A DNA stretch of 64,000 nucleotides, taken from positions 2,356,001-2,420,000 of the forward strand of contig NZ_CP196351.1 in assembly GCF_051668705.1 (NCBI RefSeq), read 5' to 3'. Below the pieces are notes generated by a model that saw nothing but the letters and a program-made list of their open reading frames with translations, had not been told where the DNA came from and ran no database searches. This DNA comes from Alterisphingorhabdus sp051668705. Lineage in GTDB: Bacteria > Pseudomonadota > Alphaproteobacteria > Sphingomonadales > Sphingomonadaceae. A program made the translations under genes and the position numbers. Shown here piece after piece: positions 54,233 to 63,622 of this stretch (the stretch's first letter is position 1; each line of letters begins with the position of its first letter).

Positions 54233-54984
54233 ATTTTCCAGCCGCTATGGATGGCCACCGCGCCGCCAAAAATCGGCTCGACGCGCGTTTGCACAAAGCC
54301 AGCATCCTGAATCAGCGCTTCAAATTCCGGCATTTTGGGGAAGCGGCGGATGGACTCAGCCAGATAACGATAGCTCTCTTCATCATTAACCAGCATTTTG
54401 CCGATTTTCGGCATCAGCTTGTGCGAATATTGCTCATATATCTCTGAAAAGCCGGGCCACTCCGTAGTGGAAAATTCCAAGCAATAAAACCGCCCGCCAT
54501 AGCGCAGCACGCGGCGCGCCTCTGCCAATGCTCGGTCAATATGCGTGACATTGCGAATACCGAATGAGATTGTGTAAGCATCAAAACTGTTATCAGGGAA
54601 TTTCAGGTCTTCTGCATCTTGCTGTGACCAGACCAGCGAATCCTCACCGCGCTTAACCGCACGTTCAATACCAACATCCAGCATTTCCTGATTAATATCC
54701 GACACAGTGACCCGCGCTCCGGATTTGGCCAGTCGAAAAGCCACATCGCCAGTGCCGCCCGCCACATCCAAAATGTCTTCACCGCGCTGCGGTTTGACCC
54801 GCCGTACAAACCGATCTTTCCACACACGGTGCATACCGCCCGACATGGCATCATTCATCAGGTCATAATTGTCAGCCACGCCAGAAAATAGCTCGGCCAC
54901 CATGCCCGCTTTTTCTTCCGCTTTGACATTTTTATAGCCAAAGCTTGCCTCTCCATCATTCAGGGCCTGTTCGGGGGTGGACAT
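54229..54984 (-). CDS. ubiE: ubiquinone/menaquinone methyltransferase UbiE
   Basis: The 251-residue class I methyltransferase methylates the C2 position of the quinone ring. The SAM motif is LDVAGGTGDVAF, followed by the SQQDAEDLKFP acidic loop and the UbiE-type FGIRNVTHIDRALAEA segment. The YDLMNDAMSGGMHRVWK start is the signature of the family. It is first in the minus-strand ubiE-ubiB-coaBC-dut series and divergent from mutM, with 111 bases between. Confidence 0.96.
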   Translation of the reverse strand: MSTPEQALNDGEASFGYKNVKAEEKAGMVAELFSGVADNYDLMNDAMSGGMHRVWKDRFVRRVKPQRGEDILDVAGGTGDVAFRLAKSGARVTVSDINQEMLDVGIERAVKRGEDSLVWSQQDAEDLKFPDNSFDAYTISFGIRNVTHIDRALAEARRVLRYGGRFYCLEFSTTEWPGFSEIYEQYSHKLMPKIGKMLVNDEESYRYLAESIRRFPKMPEFEALIQDAGFVQTRVEPIFGGAVAIHSGWKI

Positions 54985-55095
54985 AATCGCTGCTTCTCCT
55001 GCGCTGATGAACGCCCCGTAAATAGGTTTGTTCCTGATGACAGCTATCTAGAGATTGTTGCGCCCAAAACAAAGCCTGTTAAGGCAGATTTTGCT

Positions 55096-55908
55096 ATGCC
55101 TGAACTTCCTGAAGTCGAAACCACCGTTCGCGGCCTTGCCAAAGTGCTGGATGGCCAGCGCTTGGTAACGGTTGAAACGCGCAGACCCGATATGCGCCGC
55201 CCCTTTCCTGATGATTTGCGCCAACGCATGACGGGCGCACGGGTCAGCGGCCTGTCACGCCGCGCAAAATATGGCCTGATTGAAAGCGATCGCGGCGATG
55301 CGATGATTTTTCATCTGGGCATGTCTGGCCGTTGGCGGATTAATCCTGAAGACAATAATAAACATGATCATCTGGTGCTGGTTACCGAATCGGGCCATCA
55401 TCTGGCGCTGAATGACCCGCGTCGCTTTGGCTTTGTCGATCTGCACAGACTGGATGCGCTAGACACTTATCCGCCCTTCGCGGCCATGGGACCAGAACCA
55501 TTAAGCGATGATTTTACCGGCGCCCATCTGGCGCAGCGCTTTAAGGGTAAGGCCAGCCCTGTAAAAGCATTGCTGCTCGATCAGAAAAATGTTGCCGGGC
55601 TTGGCAATATCTACGTATGCGAAGCGCTGCACATGGCGGGTATTTCACCACTGCGCAAAGGCGCCAATATCGGGCGCAAAAGGCTTGATGCGCTGGCCAA
55701 TGCGATAAAGATCATTTTGGCAGAGGCTATAGAAGCAGGCGGTTCGACCTTGCGCGATTATGCGCGCCCTGATGGTGAACTGGGTTATTTTTCCAAACAA
55801 TGGCGCGTCTATGGCCGCGAGGGGGAGTTTTGCGGGTGTGACAGACCAGTAAAGCGCATGACGCAATCAGGCAGATCAACCTTTTACTGCGCGCATTGCC
55901 AGAAATAA
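55096..55908 (+). CDS. mutM: formamidopyrimidine-DNA glycosylase MutM/Fpg
   Basis: The 270-residue protein excises 8-oxoguanine and formamidopyrimidines. The N-terminus PELPEVETT gives the catalytic Pro and Glu. The helix-two-turn-helix KNVAGLGNIYVCEAL and the C-terminal zinc finger follow. In the zinc finger the first pair is CGC (spacing one residue instead of the more usual two) and the second pair is CAHC; the shortened pair may be a lineage feature. It is divergent from ubiE and followed by rpsT. Confidence 0.96.
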   Translation: MPELPEVETTVRGLAKVLDGQRLVTVETRRPDMRRPFPDDLRQRMTGARVSGLSRRAKYGLIESDRGDAMIFHLGMSGRWRINPEDNNKHDHLVLVTESGHHLALNDPRRFGFVDLHRLDALDTYPPFAAMGPEPLSDDFTGAHLAQRFKGKASPVKALLLDQKNVAGLGNIYVCEALHMAGISPLRKGANIGRKRLDALANAIKIILAEAIEAGGSTLRDYARPDGELGYFSKQWRVYGREGEFCGCDRPVKRMTQSGRSTFYCAHCQK

Positions 55909-56015
55909 CGCTATTTCCTGATTGACGAATCTGTTCGTCCACGGTAAGCGCCTTCGACTTTACGGGTGAATATATAGTCACCGTCCGCATTTCTTCAGAT
56001 TAAGAGGCATTATTC

Positions 56016-56279
56016 ATGGCTAATACGCCACAGGCACGCAAACGTATCCGTCGCAACACACGGCGCACGATTATCAATACGAACCGCGTAAGTCGTATTC
56101 GTACATTCGTCAAAAATGTCGAAACCGCAATTGAAGCTGGCGATAAGGATCAGGCAAATGCTGCTCTGCGCGCTGCTCAACCGGAAATCTTCCGCGGCGT
56201 TGCACGCGGTATCCTTCATAAAAATACAGCGTCGCGCAAATTTTCGCGTCTCGCTAAACGGATTGCCGCACTCGGTTAA
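56016..56279 (+). CDS. rpsT: 30S ribosomal protein S20
   Basis: The 87-residue basic, helical protein begins MANTPQARKRIRRN and ends KNTASRKFSRLAKRIAAL, as S20 proteins do. It binds 16S rRNA early in 30S assembly. The gene lies between mutM and dnaA, a standard alphaproteobacterial position, and is followed by its own terminator. Confidence 0.98.
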   Translation: MANTPQARKRIRRNTRRTIINTNRVSRIRTFVKNVETAIEAGDKDQANAALRAAQPEIFRGVARGILHKNTASRKFSRLAKRIAALG

Positions 56280-56331
56280 TCCATAGGTGGCTTGGCTGTT
56301 AGCGCAGCCAAAGGCAAAACAGAATATAGGG

Positions 56332-56363
56332 AAGGCTTGTGCATATTTGCGTGAGCCTTTTTT
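56332..56363 (+). terminator. intrinsic terminator of rpsT
   Basis: AAGGCT and AGCCTT pair around a 16-base loop and run into six to seven T, about 55 bases after the rpsT stop. Confidence 0.7.
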
Positions 56364-57074
56364 ATTGGCTTGTCTCATTCAGAGGTTCGATGGAATCGCA
56401 CTGTATTTTTGCAGCCTGATGGCACTTCAAAACGGGTCTGCGATTCGTTTGCTTAACCCAGATGTAACCATCGCTGGACGACTGAATTTGTAAGCTCACG
56501 TAACATATCAGAGCGATGCTTTTTGTGTGCGACGCAACACATGTTGAGCAAAGCAAGGTTTTCCAACGATTCGCGAGCCAACGCTATAGTTGAACCTTAT
56601 TTTATTATTAAATTTCAATATCTTGCATTAGATTCAAGAAATTTCCTAACTGTTTCAACTGTCAATGGCCAATATTTCATTTTTTTTACGCTATCGCTCT
56701 TGATAGACTCGAACGAGGCTGTTTAGACAATTTTATCAGCCCGTTTTTTCGGACTGGTAATAATATTATGATGGCGTTGGTCAGCAGTATATTTTTCGGT
56801 TGAAAAAATAAAAATTATATCAGCCAATATGTTTCGTTGATCAGATAAAACCCGTTCTTAGAACGAGCAAGGTTCGTAATATTATTTCGAGGCAAATACT
56901 CCGCGATCACAGATGGCGGAATAGAATAAAAGGGTTTGCTGGCTCTGCTGGCAAAGCTGTGATGGGCGTGCCTGATTGCGAATTGGGTGCATGATGTTCG
57001 GGGGACGATACTCAGTGTCTAAAAGCGGCAAATATGTACAGAATTTTTCTATAAGCGACGGTGACAATGAAGAT
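56364..57074. other. long AT-rich gap between rpsT and dnaA
   Basis: There is no convincing protein gene in these bases. The stretch 56580-56880 is markedly AT-rich, with several A/T runs. A CGTTC-TTA-GAACG hairpin lies at 56853-56865. The dnaA promoter must be here, since rpsT ends in a terminator. I looked for DnaA boxes (TTATCCACA-like) and saw no cluster, so I do not call an origin. Confidence 0.5.
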
Positions 57075-58466
57075 ATGAGTGATGAACAAACCGCTCAGGA
57101 GTTTCTGGCAGACTGGAATGATATCAGCATCGGTATCCGTAAGGATATTGGCGCGCAGCAGCATAACCAGTGGATCAAGCCTATTCATCCGGGACGGTTT
57201 TGTAAAAACACTGGTACTTTAGAACTGTATCTTCCTTCTGAATTTTCCGCGAATTGGGTTAATGATCGCTTCGCCGACAGGTTGGCGCTAGCGTGGAAGA
57301 TAACCCGCCCCGACGTACAGTCAGTGCAGATTATTGCCAAACCCGGCGCTAATATATTGCAGCGTGTACGCGCATCGGGCGCAGACAGCCTGCACACATT
57401 GCCGCAAGAATTTACCGCAGCAGCCACGCACAATATCTGTGATGCGCAAGGCATCGACAAAGATTTGCAGTTTGATAATTATCTGCAAGGCGAAAATAAT
57501 GTGCTCGCCCGCAATGCGGGTGAGCGTATGGCCGCACGCGAGAAACCGCAATTCAGTCCGCTCTATGTCAAAGCACCAACAGGTCAGGGCAAAACCCACC
57601 TTCTCCACGCCATCGCCAATCGTTTCTCTAAAACCATGCCCGATGCGCGGATTTACTACTGCTCTGCAGAGAAATTCATGGTAGAATTTGTTTCGGCCAT
57701 GCGCCGGAATGAAGTGATGGAGTTCAAAAACCGTCTGCGCAGCTTCGATATGCTGCTGGTGGACGACATCCAGTTCATCATCGGCAAAAATTCCACACAA
57801 GAGGAGTTTCTGCACACAGTTGATGCTCTGATGACGGCTGGCAAACGGCTTGTCTTTGCTTCTGACCGTGCGCCCCAATCACTTGACGGCGTTGACCAGC
57901 GTTTGCTGTCCCGCCTGTCCATGGGTTTGGTTGCAGATATTGCGCCGGCCGGCGTTGACCTGCGCCGCGAAATCTTAAAGCACCATATCGCGCATATTGA
58001 GCCATGCCCACTTAATGATGATGTGATCGAATTTCTGGCCCGCACAATTAGTCGCAACCTGCGTGAGCTTGTTGGCGCGCTCAACAAGCTGATCGCCTAT
58101 ACACAGCTTACGGGGCAACCCATGTCCTTGGGCGTGGCTGAAAATCAGCTAACCGATATTTTGACCGCCAATCGCCGCCGCGTGACGATTGACGAGATAC
58201 AGCGCACCGTTTGTCATTATTACAAGCTGGATCGCAGCGAGATGGCATCCAAGCGCCGTGCACGTGCCATTGTGCGCCCGCGTCAAGTCGCCATGTATCT
58301 GGCAAAAGTGCTCACACCGCGTTCTTACCCAGAAATTGGTCGCAAATTTGGTGGACGTGATCACAGCACGGTCATCCATGCCGTACGCTTGATCGAAGAT
58401 TTGCGCGTGCGCGATCAGGATATGGACAGCGATGTGCGCAGCCTTTTGCAGCAACTAGAAAGCTGA
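57075..58466 (+). CDS. dnaA: chromosomal replication initiator DnaA
   Basis: The 463-residue protein from ATG 57075 has a DnaA N-terminal domain (WIKPIHPGRF), a variable linker, an AAA+ domain, and a C-terminal DNA-binding domain with the DnaA signature GGRDHSTVIHAVRLI. The AAA+ domain has Walker A APTGQGKTHLLHA and Walker B LLVDDIQF. In Walker A an Ala replaces the first glycine of the usual GxxxxGKT. Longer in-frame starts exist upstream (56991 or 56976), but none has a clear ribosome-binding site. It sits in the classic dnaA-rpsT arrangement. Confidence 0.95.
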   Translation: MSDEQTAQEFLADWNDISIGIRKDIGAQQHNQWIKPIHPGRFCKNTGTLELYLPSEFSANWVNDRFADRLALAWKITRPDVQSVQIIAKPGANILQRVRASGADSLHTLPQEFTAAATHNICDAQGIDKDLQFDNYLQGENNVLARNAGERMAAREKPQFSPLYVKAPTGQGKTHLLHAIANRFSKTMPDARIYYCSAEKFMVEFVSAMRRNEVMEFKNRLRSFDMLLVDDIQFIIGKNSTQEEFLHTVDALMTAGKRLVFASDRAPQSLDGVDQRLLSRLSMGLVADIAPAGVDLRREILKHHIAHIEPCPLNDDVIEFLARTISRNLRELVGALNKLIAYTQLTGQPMSLGVAENQLTDILTANRRRVTIDEIQRTVCHYYKLDRSEMASKRRARAIVRPRQVAMYLAKVLTPRSYPEIGRKFGGRDHSTVIHAVRLIEDLRVRDQDMDSDVRSLLQQLES

Positions 58467-58503
58467 TCTGGCTTGCAGCTCTGGCTGATGCTAATCACCA
58501 TCC

Positions 58504-59277
58504 ATGGAACCGCTTAACGACCATGAATTGGACCTTTATGCACGGCAGATTATTCTGCCCGATATTGGCGGTGTCGGGCAAACCCGATTAAAGAACACCC
58601 ATATTGCGGTTATTGGCGCTGGCGGCATTGGTTGCCCTGCATTGCTCTATCTGGCCAGTGGCGGCATTGGCAAAATATCGATTTTTGATGATGATGAGGT
58701 ATCGCTGAGCAATCTGCATCGCCAAACATTATTCGGGCCGCAAGAGATCGGTCAGTCCAAGGCTGAAAGCGCGGCAGAAAAGCTAAAACTGCTCAATCCT
58801 AATTCCAATATAAACGCTTATAATCAAAAGTTTACCGCGCAGCATGAATTTACAGAAAGTGCTCAACCAGACCTTATACTAGACGGCACAGACAATTTTG
58901 CCAGCCGCCTGTCGATCAATGATTGGGCGGTTGCACATCGCGTGCCTTTGGTTAGTGCAGCCATTGGCCGCTTTCAGGGTCAGGTTGGCGTCTTTCAGGG
59001 TCATTTGCCCGATGCCCCATGCTATCGCTGCTTCGTTGGCGATGCTTTTGACAGCGATGATTGCGACAATTGTGCAGAGATGGGCGTATTGGGCGCGATG
59101 GTGGGTATGGTTGGCACCATGGCCGCAGTTGAAGCGATGCGCTTTGTCACTGGTTTTGGCCAAGAGCAAAAGGGCAAATTGCAGCTGATTGACGGCCTGA
59201 AACCCTCAATGCGCGGCATCAACCTGTTCAAAGATGGGGAATGCCGCACTTGCGGTCACCTGAAAAAAGCTGAATAG
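58504..59277 (+). CDS. ThiF/MoeB/HesA-family adenylyltransferase
   Basis: The 257-residue protein has the E1-like adenylation fold. The ATP loop is VIGAGGIGCPALLYLA, with the R-x-x-x-x-Q helix HRQTLFGPQEIGQSKAE and the catalytic Asp in ILDGTDNFASR. Two zinc-binding pairs, CYRC and CRTC, are present. It activates the C-terminal Gly-Gly of a sulfur-carrier protein such as MoaD or ThiS by adenylation. Which partner cannot be told, because no sulfur-carrier gene is in the window. It follows dnaA in the same direction. Confidence 0.9.
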   Translation: MEPLNDHELDLYARQIILPDIGGVGQTRLKNTHIAVIGAGGIGCPALLYLASGGIGKISIFDDDEVSLSNLHRQTLFGPQEIGQSKAESAAEKLKLLNPNSNINAYNQKFTAQHEFTESAQPDLILDGTDNFASRLSINDWAVAHRVPLVSAAIGRFQGQVGVFQGHLPDAPCYRCFVGDAFDSDDCDNCAEMGVLGAMVGMVGTMAAVEAMRFVTGFGQEQKGKLQLIDGLKPSMRGINLFKDGECRTCGHLKKAE

Positions 59278-59329
59278 TCACCACGCAGGCGCATTTGGCG
59301 CAGTGCGCCATGATTTTAAGGGGCAGATA

Positions 59330-59740
59330 ATGACATTACCGGTAACCGCTCTCACCGCCGCCATATTGGCCATCATGATTTTGCTAACAGCAATAGCCAC
59401 GGTGCGACAACGTTTTAAGTCCTCTGCCGCTTTTGGTCTTGATGATGCTAATCAGCCTTTGGTTTCTGCTGCGCGCAGCCATGGCAACCTTACCGAACAT
59501 GCCCCTATGGCGGTGATTATGATCGCTCTGCTGGAGATGGTGCCCGTCAACCACTTGGCGCTTACCGGTGTAGCGGTGTTGTTTCTCGCCTCACGCGCGG
59601 CCCATATCATTGGCCTGCATCAGCCCGTGCTCGACAAAGGCCCGCCACCTGCCCGCGCATTGGGCGTGATTGGCACATGGGTGACCTATTTGGTGCTGAT
59701 CGTTTGGATTTTGTTTCAGATTTTAACGCGCAACGCTTAG
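59330..59740 (+). CDS. MAPEG family membrane protein
   Basis: From ATG 59330 (AAGGGG site upstream) the protein has 136 residues and four membrane helices. It shows the MAPEG patterns RSHGNLTEHAPMAVIMIALLE and SRAAHIIGLHQ. MAPEG proteins include glutathione transferases and leukotriene synthases, and bacterial members are usually annotated as membrane glutathione-dependent enzymes. The reaction is unknown here. It is convergent with the sirtuin gene, with 18 bases between. Confidence 0.85.
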   Translation: MTLPVTALTAAILAIMILLTAIATVRQRFKSSAAFGLDDANQPLVSAARSHGNLTEHAPMAVIMIALLEMVPVNHLALTGVAVLFLASRAAHIIGLHQPVLDKGPPPARALGVIGTWVTYLVLIVWILFQILTRNA

Positions 59741-59758
59741 CACGTATCTATAAAAAGT

Positions 59759-60487
59759 TTAAGCAGCCAACAGGCTTTCCACCCATGCGGGCACAAGCAC
59801 CGTTGCGGGGCCTTGGCGTGTTTCGTCAAACTGGTTCGATCCGTTCGACACATCCAGATTAAGCTCCAGCGTTTGCGCCCCATAGCGCCGCGCCGTTTGC
59901 ACAAAGCCTGCTGCTGGATAGACCGCGCCGGACGTACCAATAGACACAAACAGATCACATTTTGCCAAAGCGGTTTCTATTGCCCGCATTGCATAGGGCA
60001 TTTCGCCAAACCACACGATATCTGGCCGCATAAATCCGCTTTGCCCGCATTGTGGACAGGCCGGTGCGCCGGACAGATCGTCTGTCCATTCAGAGCGCTT
60101 ATCGCAATTGAGACACCATGCACTGCGCAATTGGCCATGCATATGGAGCAGCCGTCCATCTATGCCCATATCCGCCGCAGCACGGTCATGAAGATCATCA
60201 ACATTCTGCGTGACCAGCAGAAAGTCGCCCGACCATTTTTTGTCCAGCAGCGCCAGTGCATGATGTGCAGCATTGGGTTCCACCGCCGTTAATGCAGCGC
60301 GGCGCTGATCATAAAATGTCTGCACTAGCGCGGGGTCACGCATAAAGGCTTCTGGCGTTGCAACATCTTCAACCCGCTGCCCCTCCCACAGGCCATCCGG
60401 TCCGCGAAATGTTGCAATGCCACTTTCTGCGCTAATTCCTGCGCCAGTGAGAATGACGATATTGTTTATTGCCTGCATTTGCCCCAT
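59759..60487 (-). CDS. cobB: NAD-dependent protein deacylase (sirtuin, CobB type)
   Basis: The 242-residue sirtuin removes acyl groups from lysines using NAD+. The NAD motif GAGISAESGI, the catalytic TQNVDDLHDRA and HMHGQL, the zinc pairs CLNC and CPQC, and the GTSGAVYPAA loop are all visible. YDQRR supplies the Tyr-x-x-Arg pair of class III sirtuins that prefer succinyl- or malonyl-lysine, so desuccinylase activity is likely. Its start is 41 bases from the divergent dapB start. A second ATG three codons in is also possible. Confidence 0.94.
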   Translation of the reverse strand: MGQMQAINNIVILTGAGISAESGIATFRGPDGLWEGQRVEDVATPEAFMRDPALVQTFYDQRRAALTAVEPNAAHHALALLDKKWSGDFLLVTQNVDDLHDRAAADMGIDGRLLHMHGQLRSAWCLNCDKRSEWTDDLSGAPACPQCGQSGFMRPDIVWFGEMPYAMRAIETALAKCDLFVSIGTSGAVYPAAGFVQTARRYGAQTLELNLDVSNGSNQFDETRQGPATVLVPAWVESLLAA

Positions 60488-60528
60488 GACTGCAAAAAAG
60501 CATGATTAAAAATGCAGGACAAGAACTT

Positions 60529-61257
60529 ATGACAAAAATCGGGGTGATCGGCGCTAAAGGCCGCATGGGCCAGGCGATTATAGTCGCTATTGATGACGCA
60601 GGGCTGGTATTGGCCGGTGGCGTGGATCAAGGTGATGATATCGCCGCATTGGCCGCCCAATCGGACATTATGATAGACTTTTCCGCGCCCGACGCGCTGG
60701 AAGGCAATTTGGATGCCTGTATAGCAGCAGGCACGCCCATTATTGTCGGCACGACAGGTTTGCAGGAGCGTCATCATTATCTGGTCGACAATGCCAGCCA
60801 GACAATCGCAATCTTGCAAACGGGCAACACGTCGCTGGGCGTCACTCTGCTCTCCGCTCTGGTGAAACAGGCCGCAGAAACCTTAGGGCCGGAATGGGAT
60901 ATAGAGATTGTCGAGACGCATCACCGGCACAAGGTGGATGCGCCTTCAGGGACAGCATTATTGTTGGGGGAAGCCGCTGCCAAAGGCCGCAATGTTGATC
61001 TGGCCGCCGTGAGCGATCGCGGCCGTGATGGCATTACCGGTGCGCGTAAAGAGGGAGATATCGGCTTTGCATCACTGCGCGGCGGCAGCGTCGCAGGGGA
61101 TCATAGCGTATTGCTGGCAACCGAGCATGAGCAGATAACATTAAGCCACCGCGCAGAAAATCGCGCGCTGTTCGCACGCGGCGCAGTAAAAGCAGCCATC
61201 TGGCTAAAAGACAAAACAGCGCAGCGCTATGCCATGTCTGACGTTTTGGGGCTGTAA
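60529..61257 (+). CDS. dapB: 4-hydroxy-tetrahydrodipicolinate reductase DapB
   Basis: From ATG 60529 (AGGAC site upstream) the protein has 242 residues. The NAD(P) loop is GVIGAKGRMG, the substrate motif is ETHHRHKVDAPSGTA, and GTTGLQE and LRGGSVAGDHSV are conserved. It reduces tetrahydrodipicolinate in lysine and diaminopimelate synthesis. A longer in-frame start at 60502 is less likely. Confidence 0.96.
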   Translation: MTKIGVIGAKGRMGQAIIVAIDDAGLVLAGGVDQGDDIAALAAQSDIMIDFSAPDALEGNLDACIAAGTPIIVGTTGLQERHHYLVDNASQTIAILQTGNTSLGVTLLSALVKQAAETLGPEWDIEIVETHHRHKVDAPSGTALLLGEAAAKGRNVDLAAVSDRGRDGITGARKEGDIGFASLRGGSVAGDHSVLLATEHEQITLSHRAENRALFARGAVKAAIWLKDKTAQRYAMSDVLGL

Positions 61258-61289
61258 CGAGCAAAATATAGTATCTTAGAGGGGCAAAG

Positions 61290-62379
61290 ATGAGCAATTT
61301 AAACGTTGATGAGGCCACACAGGCCCATATTCAAATCCTGGGCAAAGAAGCGCTGGAAAAGTCTGCCAATTATACGATTGGCAATCATTGGTTGATCTTG
61401 GTCGGGCTATTGGTCTCGGCCCTGATTACATGGATCATCGTGCGCTCCGGTTTGCTAGATAAAGTTGCTGCACGTTTTGGGGAAAAGAGGCGCAAACTTG
61501 GAACCTTTCTGACCTGCACTGTCTTCTTTTTATTGTCATCGATACTGTCTCTGCCCTTTAGTATTTATACCGATTGGGCACGCGAACACAGCTATGACAG
61601 ATCAGCACAACCTTTGTCGGATTTCCTGATACAAGGGTCGATCGAAACAGTGATTACAGCTGTGCTTGCAGGACTGTTTTTTCTAGGCGTCTATGCGCTG
61701 ATCCGTCGTACCGGCAAACGCTGGTGGCTATGGTCTGGCGGGCTGGCTGCAGTGGCGGTGCTCAGCATCCAACTTCTGGGGCCTACGGTCATTGCGCCAT
61801 TGTTCAATGACTATACACCATTGCCAGAAGGCGAAGTGCGCGTGGCACTCGAAGAAATGGCCGCGGAGGCAGATATCCCCGCCGATCGTATTTATGTTTT
61901 TGATGGCTCTCGCCAATCCAACAATTTCACGGCCAATGTTGCAGGCATAGGCGGATCTGCACGCATTGCGATATCTGATGTTGCTCTGAAAGATGCTTCT
62001 CTGGACGAGGTGAAAGCCGTGACCGGTCATGAGATTGGCCATTATGTTCTCGGTCATGTCTGGCGCAGCGCCTTTGTTGTGCCGCTGACCATTATCATCC
62101 TCTTCTTCCTTGCCGATCGCTCTTATCCATTTTTCGCACGCCTGTTCGGCAGTAGCGCAAAGCTGCAGGAAGCACGGTCCATCCCGATATTGCTGTTCAT
62201 CGTCTCTTTGTTTGGCGTCCTCGCCACGCCTGTATTCAATGGTTTGACCCGCATAGGTGAAGACCGCCGAATATCGCTATCCCTATCCGCATCCGGTGCA
62301 GGAGTTTCTGTTCTACACCCACCCTTCTGTCGAATGGCGCGTGCGCAATGCGATGGAGCATAAGGCAAAGAATCCTTAA
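61290..62379 (+). pseudogene. M48-type CAAX-prenyl-protease-like gene, frameshifted by internal deletion
   Basis: The first 320 or so codons form an intact Ste24/M48-type membrane metalloprotease with a zinc motif GHEIGHY (HEIGH at 247-251) and several membrane helices. After TRIGE the frame goes wrong and ends at 62363. Read one base on, from GTG 62257, the next 40 codons give VKTAEYRYPYPHP, then EFLFYTHPS and VRNAMEHKAKNP, the normal family C-terminus, ending at 62379. Family members carry about 20-25 residues (with the conserved EAD) between these halves; they are missing here. A deletion that is not a multiple of three, with GGTGAA at the junction, explains this. The product is probably non-functional unless it is a sequencing or assembly error. 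Confidence 0.85.
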
Positions 62380-62403
62380 ATCTGACAATCGGGCATTTGT
62401 CGC

Positions 62404-63087
62404 ATGAAAAAAGACGATATCTTTGAGTTTTACAGCCGTCTGGCGGAGCTGAATCCAGCGCCGGAGACGGAGCTGAATTACGGCAATGTCTATCAATTGC
62501 TAGTGGCGGTCACCTGTTCTGCGCAATCAACCGATATTGGGGTCAACAAGGCGACCGCCAAATTGTTTGAAGAGGTGAAAACGCCGCAGCAAATGGTTGA
62601 TCTGGGGCTGGACGGGCTGAAACAGCATATCAAAACAATTGGCCTGTATAATAACAAAGCCAAAAATGTGATTGCGCTGTCCGAAGCGCTCATCCGCGAT
62701 CATGATGGCGAAGTGCCGAATGACCGTGATGCACTGGTTGCGCTGCCCGGTGTTGGCCGCAAAACTGCCAATGTTGTGCTCAACTGCGCCTTTGGGGCAG
62801 AAACGTTTGCCGTCGATACGCATATTGACCGGGTTGGCAACCGCACAGGACTGGCCCCCGGCAAAACCGTGTTGGCAGTTGAAAAGAAGCTGGAAAAGCA
62901 CACGCCGAAGCCCTTTCGCGTTGGGGCGCATCATTGGCTGATCCTGCATGGCCGCTATATCTGCAAGGCACGCACGCCTGAATGCTGGCGCTGCCCCGTT
63001 GCGGATCTGTGCCGGTTTAAGAAAAAGACACCTGAACCGAAGACTGCAACCAAAAAACCGACGGCAAAAACGAAAGCACCAAAATGA
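62404..63087 (+). CDS. nth: endonuclease III
   Basis: The 227-residue DNA glycosylase/AP lyase removes oxidised pyrimidines. It shows the helix-hairpin-helix LPGVGRKTANVVL with the catalytic Lys, the Asp in VDTHIDRV, and the 4Fe-4S cysteines C-x6-C-x2-C-x5-C (CKARTPECWRCPVADLC). A basic Lys/Thr/Ala-rich tail of about 25 residues, longer than in E. coli Nth, ends it. It completes the MutY-MutM-Nth set in the window and follows the broken M48 gene by 24 bases. Confidence 0.96.
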   Translation: MKKDDIFEFYSRLAELNPAPETELNYGNVYQLLVAVTCSAQSTDIGVNKATAKLFEEVKTPQQMVDLGLDGLKQHIKTIGLYNNKAKNVIALSEALIRDHDGEVPNDRDALVALPGVGRKTANVVLNCAFGAETFAVDTHIDRVGNRTGLAPGKTVLAVEKKLEKHTPKPFRVGAHHWLILHGRYICKARTPECWRCPVADLCRFKKKTPEPKTATKKPTAKTKAPK

Positions 63088-63175
63088 TATTGGCGAGATA
63101 TTTCGCGTCATTCAGGAACGGCTAAGCCAGTGACACGTTTATTGGTGATGAACATGTCATGATAAGGAATATCCT

Positions 63176-63622
63176 ATGTCCATGAAGCCGCGTTTACCCT
63201 CTCGATATTTTCTGGCACCTGCTATTGCCGGATTGGCTCTCATGGGCGCAGTGGCATCTGTTTCCGCCAATGCAGAAGATAAGAAGCAGCGCGAGAGCGA
63301 AGCCCCCGCGGCAAAAACCATTGGTGAGCCACAAACATGCGTTCCACTGCGCAATATTCGCAGAACCGAAGTGCATGACGATTATACCATTGATTTTATC
63401 ATGCGCGGCGGAAGGACATATCGCAACAATTTGCGCGCGCGTTGCCCTGGCCTCGCTTTTGAAGAAGCGTTTAGCTATTCGACATCGATTAATCAGCTGT
63501 GTCGGTCCGACATCATTACCGTTTTGAGCCAAGGCGGACCCGGGCTTTTCCCACGTGCCAGTTGCGGGCTAGGCAGATTTCAGGAAATTGAACTGATCGA
63601 AGATGATGCCGATGACAGCTAA
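63176..63622 (+). CDS. secreted small protein, DUF6491-like, first of tandem pair
   Basis: The 148-residue protein has a signal peptide (hydrophobic to about VSANA), a short disordered region, and a compact domain with conserved cysteines (TCVPLRNIR, RARCPGL, LCRSDIITVL, SCGLG). The pattern resembles DUF6491, whose function is unknown; I am moderately sure. It is probably periplasmic. The downstream gene overlaps its end and encodes a paralogue. Confidence 0.65.
   Translation: MSMKPRLPSRYFLAPAIAGLALMGAVASVSANAEDKKQRESEAPAAKTIGEPQTCVPLRNIRRTEVHDDYTIDFIMRGGRTYRNNLRARCPGLAFEEAFSYSTSINQLCRSDIITVLSQGGPGLFPRASCGLGRFQEIELIEDDADDS

Noticed and set aside
56364..57074. Chromosome origin next to dnaA
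   Set aside because: AT-rich, but no cluster of DnaA boxes was found by eye, and dnaA-linked position alone is not enough in alphaproteobacteria.
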